In this document: one piece after another, positions 46,106 through 49,749 of the stretch
How positions within the stretch are numbered: position 1 is the stretch's first letter
Layout: each line of letters opens with the position of its first letter
Assembly (NCBI GenBank): GCA_017627955.1
Contig: JAGAFU010000044.1
Coordinates: 1-49,749, forward strand
Source: Bacteroidales bacterium
Lineage (GTDB): Bacteria > Bacteroidota > Bacteroidia > Bacteroidales > UBA932
Length of the DNA stretch: 49,749 nt
Reading direction: 5' to 3'
Program-made: the position numbers and the translations under genes
Notes under the pieces: generated by a model
Told to the model about the DNA's origin: nothing
What the model saw: only the letters and a program-made list of their open reading frames with translations
Databases searched by the model: none

Positions 46106-47620
46106 TTATTTTTCCTGATAATCAAAATACTCAAAACTGGCCTGGCCGCCTTCAGCGAAGAGACCGAGCATCACTCCCGTAAAGCCTCCGACCACTTCGG
46201 AGCTAAGCAGGGACGTCTCAAACTCTCCGAGAGACTTTCCTCCGGCGAAGAACTCATACATGTTGCCATCTTTGGATTCCACTTTGAGGGCAGTCTCCTT
46301 CCCCTTGACCGGAACCTCTCCCAAGACAGTGTCAACGGACTTCAGCCTGAGCCTCAAAACAGCCTTGCCACCACTGACCTCAATCGCGGCGAAGCCATTA
46401 AAGTCCTGATAAACAACCAATCCGGCCTTTCCTGAACGGGAATCAAGTCGGACTTTCGTCTCAGCGACGATCCCGGGACTCTCCTGACGGACTCCGACGA
46501 AAGTCGGATGGTCACGATCGTCAAGGGGTTTGGCTCCCGCAAGGATAAGACGACCCTTATCCATCTTGTAACGAGACATTTCCGGATTCTGGATATAAAC
46601 CCACTCCGGACCCAGGGGAGAGTCAAACTCTTGCCTCCAGGCCTTCTTTTCAGGAGTCTTGGCGGTCCAGCTGGCGGGAACCTCCATGACAGCCTCTATC
46701 GGAGCCCCGTCGTTGATCACGGGCCACCCGGCTACCCAGGTCACTGGAGCGATAAACGTCTCGCGGCCAAGATGATGGAAATCCCCTCCGAAACGCCTGA
46801 AACCAAGGAAAACTACCCACCAGGACCCGTCAGGAGCTTGTACGAAGTCCCCGTGACCGGTTCCCTGAATCTGATGTCCCTGGGAAACCTGACGGAACTG
46901 CGTAAGAATAGGATTCACCGGATTGGACTCGTAAGGGCCCCAGATGTCACGGCTGCGGGCGACTGTAAGGCCGTGCCCCATCTCTGTACCACCCTCGGAA
47001 ATCAGCAGATAGTACCATCCGTCTTTCTTGTAAATATGCGGTCCCTCGGCATAGCGTCCACCTGTTCCGTACCACAGTACTTTGCTCTCTGTCAACTGTT
47101 TCCCAGTCACAGGATCAATCTCGCAAAGCACGATCCCATTAGGATTGGAGACCATGTAGCACTTGCCGTCCTCAAAGAGGAAAGAGGGGTCAATTCCTCC
47201 CTGCTTCAAATAGACAGGCTCCGACCAAGGTCCTTTCGGATCCTTAGCGGTCACAAAGAAATTGCCTCCCGTGGTGACATTCGTGGTGACCATGTAATAT
47301 GTCCCATCATTATAGCGGATCGTGGTGGCGAAGATTCCGCCGGAAGAATTCGCGTTCATAAGGGGAATCTGGCTCTCCCGGTCAAGGACATTGCCGATCA
47401 ATTCCCAGTTGACCAGGTCTGTCGAATGGTAAATCGGCACCCCGGGGAAATACTGGAAAGAGGAATTAACTATGTAATAATCGTTTCCGACCCGGCAAAT
47501 GGAAGGGTCCGGATGATACCCGGGGATAATCGGGTTGTGGATCTCAAGGTTGCCGTTCTGGGCAAACGAAAGCGCCAAAGAGAAAATGGCGATAAAGGCT
47601 GTGGTTATCAGACGTTTCAT
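46106..47620 (-). CDS. secreted GH43 beta-xylosidase/alpha-L-arabinofuranosidase with C-terminal beta-sandwich
   Basis: A 504-residue exported enzyme (signal MKRLITTAFIAIFSLALSFA). The propeller opens with NPIIPGYHPDPSICRVGNDY (catalytic Asp). It continues with GGIDPSFLFEDGKCYMV (pKa-modulating Asp) and GGRYAEGPHIYKKDGWYYLL (acid Glu); QIQGTGHGDFVQAPDGSWWV is also typical. From about residue 320 a concanavalin-like domain (RQEFDSPLGPEWVYIQNPEM, AGLVVYQDFNGFAAIEV) follows, as in beta-xylosidases. The frame extends upstream to 47728, but ATG 47620 gives the signal peptide directly. It should act on xylan or arabinoxylan oligosaccharides, complementing the GH51 enzyme. Confidence 0.92.
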   Translation of the reverse strand: MKRLITTAFIAIFSLALSFAQNGNLEIHNPIIPGYHPDPSICRVGNDYYIVNSSFQYFPGVPIYHSTDLVNWELIGNVLDRESQIPLMNANSSGGIFATTIRYNDGTYYMVTTNVTTGGNFFVTAKDPKGPWSEPVYLKQGGIDPSFLFEDGKCYMVSNPNGIVLCEIDPVTGKQLTESKVLWYGTGGRYAEGPHIYKKDGWYYLLISEGGTEMGHGLTVARSRDIWGPYESNPVNPILTQFRQVSQGHQIQGTGHGDFVQAPDGSWWVVFLGFRRFGGDFHHLGRETFIAPVTWVAGWPVINDGAPIEAVMEVPASWTAKTPEKKAWRQEFDSPLGPEWVYIQNPEMSRYKMDKGRLILAGAKPLDDRDHPTFVGVRQESPGIVAETKVRLDSRSGKAGLVVYQDFNGFAAIEVSGGKAVLRLRLKSVDTVLGEVPVKGKETALKVESKDGNMYEFFAGGKSLGEFETSLLSSEVVGGFTGVMLGLFAEGGQASFEYFDYQEK

Positions 47621-47648
47621 AACAAATGTAAAGTTAACATTATTTTCA

Positions 47649-47656
47649 TAAATTTG
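47649..47656 (+). promoter_or_regulatory. -7 element before the right-edge lipoprotein gene
   Basis: TAAATTTG is a full TAnnTTTG match. It predicts a start near 47660, about 20 bases before the ATG at 47681. A TTTG at 19-21 bases upstream is missing, so strength is uncertain. Confidence 0.4.
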
Positions 47657-47680
47657 CTTGATATAAAAGGTTGTGCATCC

Positions 47681-49749
47681 ATGAAAAGACATTTGACCGC
47701 CGCCATCCTTGTGATCCTGGCGCTTCACGGTTGCGGCTCACCCCGACCGGACATTCCCAAAACCACTTTTCAGACGAACGCCTCATGGAAACCCGTAACG
47801 GACATCAGGGCCGATGCCGTGATGGTCTATGGGACTGGTCCCGCCAAAGGCGCTGGAGGAAATGTGGAAGACCGGTTAAGCCGTTGGAAAGAAAAAGGTT
47901 ACAGGACAGACTTCATGACCGGAATAGCCTGGGGAGGCTATCAGGATTATTTCCTCGGACGTTGGGACGGACAACCTCACTGGGAAGACGGACAGGTCGA
48001 TTCTCAAGGAGACACTATTTGGCACGGAAAGAACATTCCCTACATCGTCCCGAGCCGGAAGTATCTTGAATATTTCAAGGAGACTCAAATCAAGAGGATC
48101 ATCGACGCCGGAGTTGACGCCATTTACCTCGAAGAGCCCGAGTTCTGGTCGCGGGCAGGCTACAGTGACACTTTCAAGAAGGAATGGGAAGACTTCTACG
48201 GAACTCCGTGGATGCCGCAGGACAGTTCCCCGGAAGCCACTTATCTGTCCAACAAATTGAAGTACCATCTCTATTACAGAGCCTTGGAAGACGTGTTCAC
48301 CTACGCCAAGGAATATGGCAGGGAGAATGGCCGCGAGATCAAATGCTATGTGCCGACGCATTCGCTGGTGAACTATTCAATGTGGGAGATCGTCAGTCCG
48401 GAGGCCAGTCTGGCCCTTCTTCCTTGCGTCGATGGTTACATCGCCCAAGTTTGGACCGGAACTTCCAGGGCCCCGACATATTACGACGGTCGCAGGGCGG
48501 AGAGAATCTTCGAGACAGCCTTCCTTGAATATGGCAGCATGGTCTCCATGACCGCTCCCACTGGACGGGACCTCTGGTTTCTCACAGACCCTATAGAGGA
48601 TGGGGTCCGGGACTGGGAAGACTACCGAAAGGGCTATCAAGCCACATTCACGGCTCAACTCCTTTACCCTGGAATAGCCGATTATGAGGTCATGCCATGG
48701 CCGGATCGGATCTACGAGAAATTGTACCCTGTGAGCGCTGGATCCTCTGAGATGAGTAATATTCCCGGACCTTACGCGACAATGATGGGCATCATGGTGA
48801 ATGCCCTTCAAAAGATGCCAAAGAGCTCGGAGAAGGTGGAGGGTTCGCGGGGAATCTCTGTCTTGATGGATAATTCATTGATGTTCCAGCGTTTCCCGGT
48901 TCACAGCGGTTATGATGACCCTCAATTGTCAGACTTTTTCGGGCTTTCCATGCCTCTTTTGAAAGCCGGAGTCCCCGTCAGAATAACCCACATCGAGAAT
49001 ATTCCCGGATCTTTGAAGAATGTGAAGGTCCTGCTGATGACATATTCCAACATGAAACCTTTGTCCGAGGATGCTCATGAGGCCCTCAAGGGCTGGGTCT
49101 CGGAAGGAGGAAAACTCATTTATTCCGGAAGGGATGAGGATCCTTTCCAGAATGTGAGTGAATGGTGGAACAGTGACGGACGTGCCTATAGGGCTCCTTC
49201 CTGTCACCTTTTCGAATTATTGGGCCTCGGTCAAGAACCGGAAGAGGGAAGGTACAAAGTCGGTAAAGGCGAGGTGATGGTCTTAAGAGCCGATCCGAAA
49301 GAATATGTGATGAATCCCGGAGGGGAAGCCGCTGTGTTGAAAGCGGTTGAGGATTTCTATGGTCCCTTGGACAAAAAGAATCACCTGAAACTGGAGCGGG
49401 GGCCGTACCTGGTCGCCGCCGTGATGGATGAGACTCCGGACCAGAATCCCCTGAAGCTGGATGGCTCATTCATTGACCTGTATGACCCCTATCTGCCTGT
49501 CCTGGATGGCATCACTTTGCTTCCTGGCTCCAGAAAACTGCTGTACGACCTCGCGAAGCGCCCCCGCGGAGCGGCCATCCTGGCGGAAGCCGGAAGATCA
49601 ACAGATTTGCGGAGCTCCAGAAGAAGCTTTTCCTACATCACGAAAGGACCCGCGGGAACCATGAACCGAAGCAGGGTCTCCATTCCCAGGAAACCTCTCA
49701 GCGTCGAGGCTGAGGGATGTTCCTGGACATGGGATGAGAACAGCCGGAC
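47681..49749 (+). CDS. large glycosidase-like lipoprotein of unrecognised family, cut by the window end
   Basis: The frame is open from ATG 47681 to the window edge (689 complete codons, no stop). It starts with a lipoprotein signal, MKRHLTAAILVILALHGCGS (lipobox Cys 18). Residues about 40-370 look like a TIM barrel: IRADAVMVYGTGP, IKRIIDAGVDAIYLEEPEFW (paired Glu after a beta strand, possible catalytic acid), CYVPTHSLVNYSMWEIV and DGYIAQVWTGTSRAPTYYDG. A region at about 430-500 (VKVLLMTYSNMKPLSEDAHE, LKGWVSEGGKLIYSG) resembles the glutamine-amidotransferase-like middle domain of GH42 enzymes. I cannot name the family. It diverges from the GH43 gene, with which it may share a function in plant-glycan breakdown. 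Confidence 0.75.
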   Translation, partial: MKRHLTAAILVILALHGCGSPRPDIPKTTFQTNASWKPVTDIRADAVMVYGTGPAKGAGGNVEDRLSRWKEKGYRTDFMTGIAWGGYQDYFLGRWDGQPHWEDGQVDSQGDTIWHGKNIPYIVPSRKYLEYFKETQIKRIIDAGVDAIYLEEPEFWSRAGYSDTFKKEWEDFYGTPWMPQDSSPEATYLSNKLKYHLYYRALEDVFTYAKEYGRENGREIKCYVPTHSLVNYSMWEIVSPEASLALLPCVDGYIAQVWTGTSRAPTYYDGRRAERIFETAFLEYGSMVSMTAPTGRDLWFLTDPIEDGVRDWEDYRKGYQATFTAQLLYPGIADYEVMPWPDRIYEKLYPVSAGSSEMSNIPGPYATMMGIMVNALQKMPKSSEKVEGSRGISVLMDNSLMFQRFPVHSGYDDPQLSDFFGLSMPLLKAGVPVRITHIENIPGSLKNVKVLLMTYSNMKPLSEDAHEALKGWVSEGGKLIYSGRDEDPFQNVSEWWNSDGRAYRAPSCHLFELLGLGQEPEEGRYKVGKGEVMVLRADPKEYVMNPGGEAAVLKAVEDFYGPLDKKNHLKLERGPYLVAAVMDETPDQNPLKLDGSFIDLYDPYLPVLDGITLLPGSRKLLYDLAKRPRGAAILAEAGRSTDLRSSRRSFSYITKGPAGTMNRSRVSIPRKPLSVEAEGCSWTWDENSR

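Noticed and set aside
47623-47630. Minus-strand TACATTTG as promoter of the GH43 gene
   Set aside because: It lies only three bases from the ATG that begins the signal peptide, so the predicted transcript would start inside the gene; no -33 partner.
1-49749. CRISPR array, tRNA or rRNA genes
   Set aside because: Gaps between genes are short and none shows regular spacer-repeat structure or cloverleaf sequences; the only tandem repeats have two units.

Overview
The window reads as a chromosomal segment of a Bacteroidota bacterium, most likely an uncultured gut or rumen Bacteroidales. The evidence is the housekeeping proteins (Bacteroidetes-type L2, S3, MutS2, alpha2 glycyl-tRNA synthetase), many lipoproteins and secreted glycosidases, and promoters of the Bacteroidetes form TTTG-N19-TAnnTTTG with no obvious Shine-Dalgarno dependence. 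Coding is dense and mostly GC-rich. Two parts are visibly AT-richer: the first ~0.9 kb, and ~14.4-16.5 kb. I see no tRNA, rRNA, CRISPR array, intact insertion sequence or prophage.

Layout. 1-262: possible end of a foreign gene, then a truncated partner gene of an ECF sigma factor (268-831). 884-5632 (minus): operon ytxH-like, holin-like membrane protein, small hypothetical, Xaa-Pro aminopeptidase, MGH1-like glycosidase lipoprotein. 5767-15593 (plus): GH27 alpha-galactosidase, dnaE, GH51 arabinofuranosidase, then a TPR/transmembrane regulator ended by a strong terminator. 15821-16501: lone unknown lipoprotein. 16605-25639 (minus): Gfo/Idh/MocA oxidoreductase, HEAT-DUF1080 protein, TlpA-like thioredoxin, uvrC, GH2 beta-mannosidase-like enzyme. 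25719-29780 (minus): a short ribosomal operon rplC-rplD-rplW-rplB-rpsS-rplV-rpsC with its own consensus promoter and terminator. 29849-34784 (plus): cdaA, mutS2, yraN, mannose-1-phosphate guanylyltransferase. 34795-35541 (minus): fabG, behind a duplicated promoter region. 35725-38438 (plus): short-form ahcY and nhaA. 38443-38593 (minus): an unannotated small RNA gene with consensus promoter and terminator. Then comF, an M19 dipeptidase, a free-standing phosphohistidine swivel domain plus glycerol-1-phosphate dehydrogenase, glycyl-tRNA synthetase plus a DUF1080 lipoprotein, two GH43-type proteins, and a large unfinished glycosidase-like lipoprotein running off the right edge.

How it fits together. 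Glycan-degrading enzymes (GH27, GH51, GH2, GH43, MGH1-like, DUF1080/3-keto-glycoside chemistry) are scattered one by one into operons with core genes (dnaE, uvrC, pepP, glyS). They are not gathered into SusC/SusD polysaccharide utilisation loci; no SusC or SusD is present. The substrates suggested are plant hemicellulose side chains (galactose, arabinose, xylose, mannose).

Most unusual points: the isolated small RNA gene at 38.5 kb; the ribosomal operon cut off from S10 and from L16 onward; two families of dispersed repeats inserted in frame into the ahcY and M19 dipeptidase genes; tandemly duplicated -7 promoter elements before fabG; and a sharp composition change inside the TPR regulator gene. 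All functional calls are from sequence reading without database searches.
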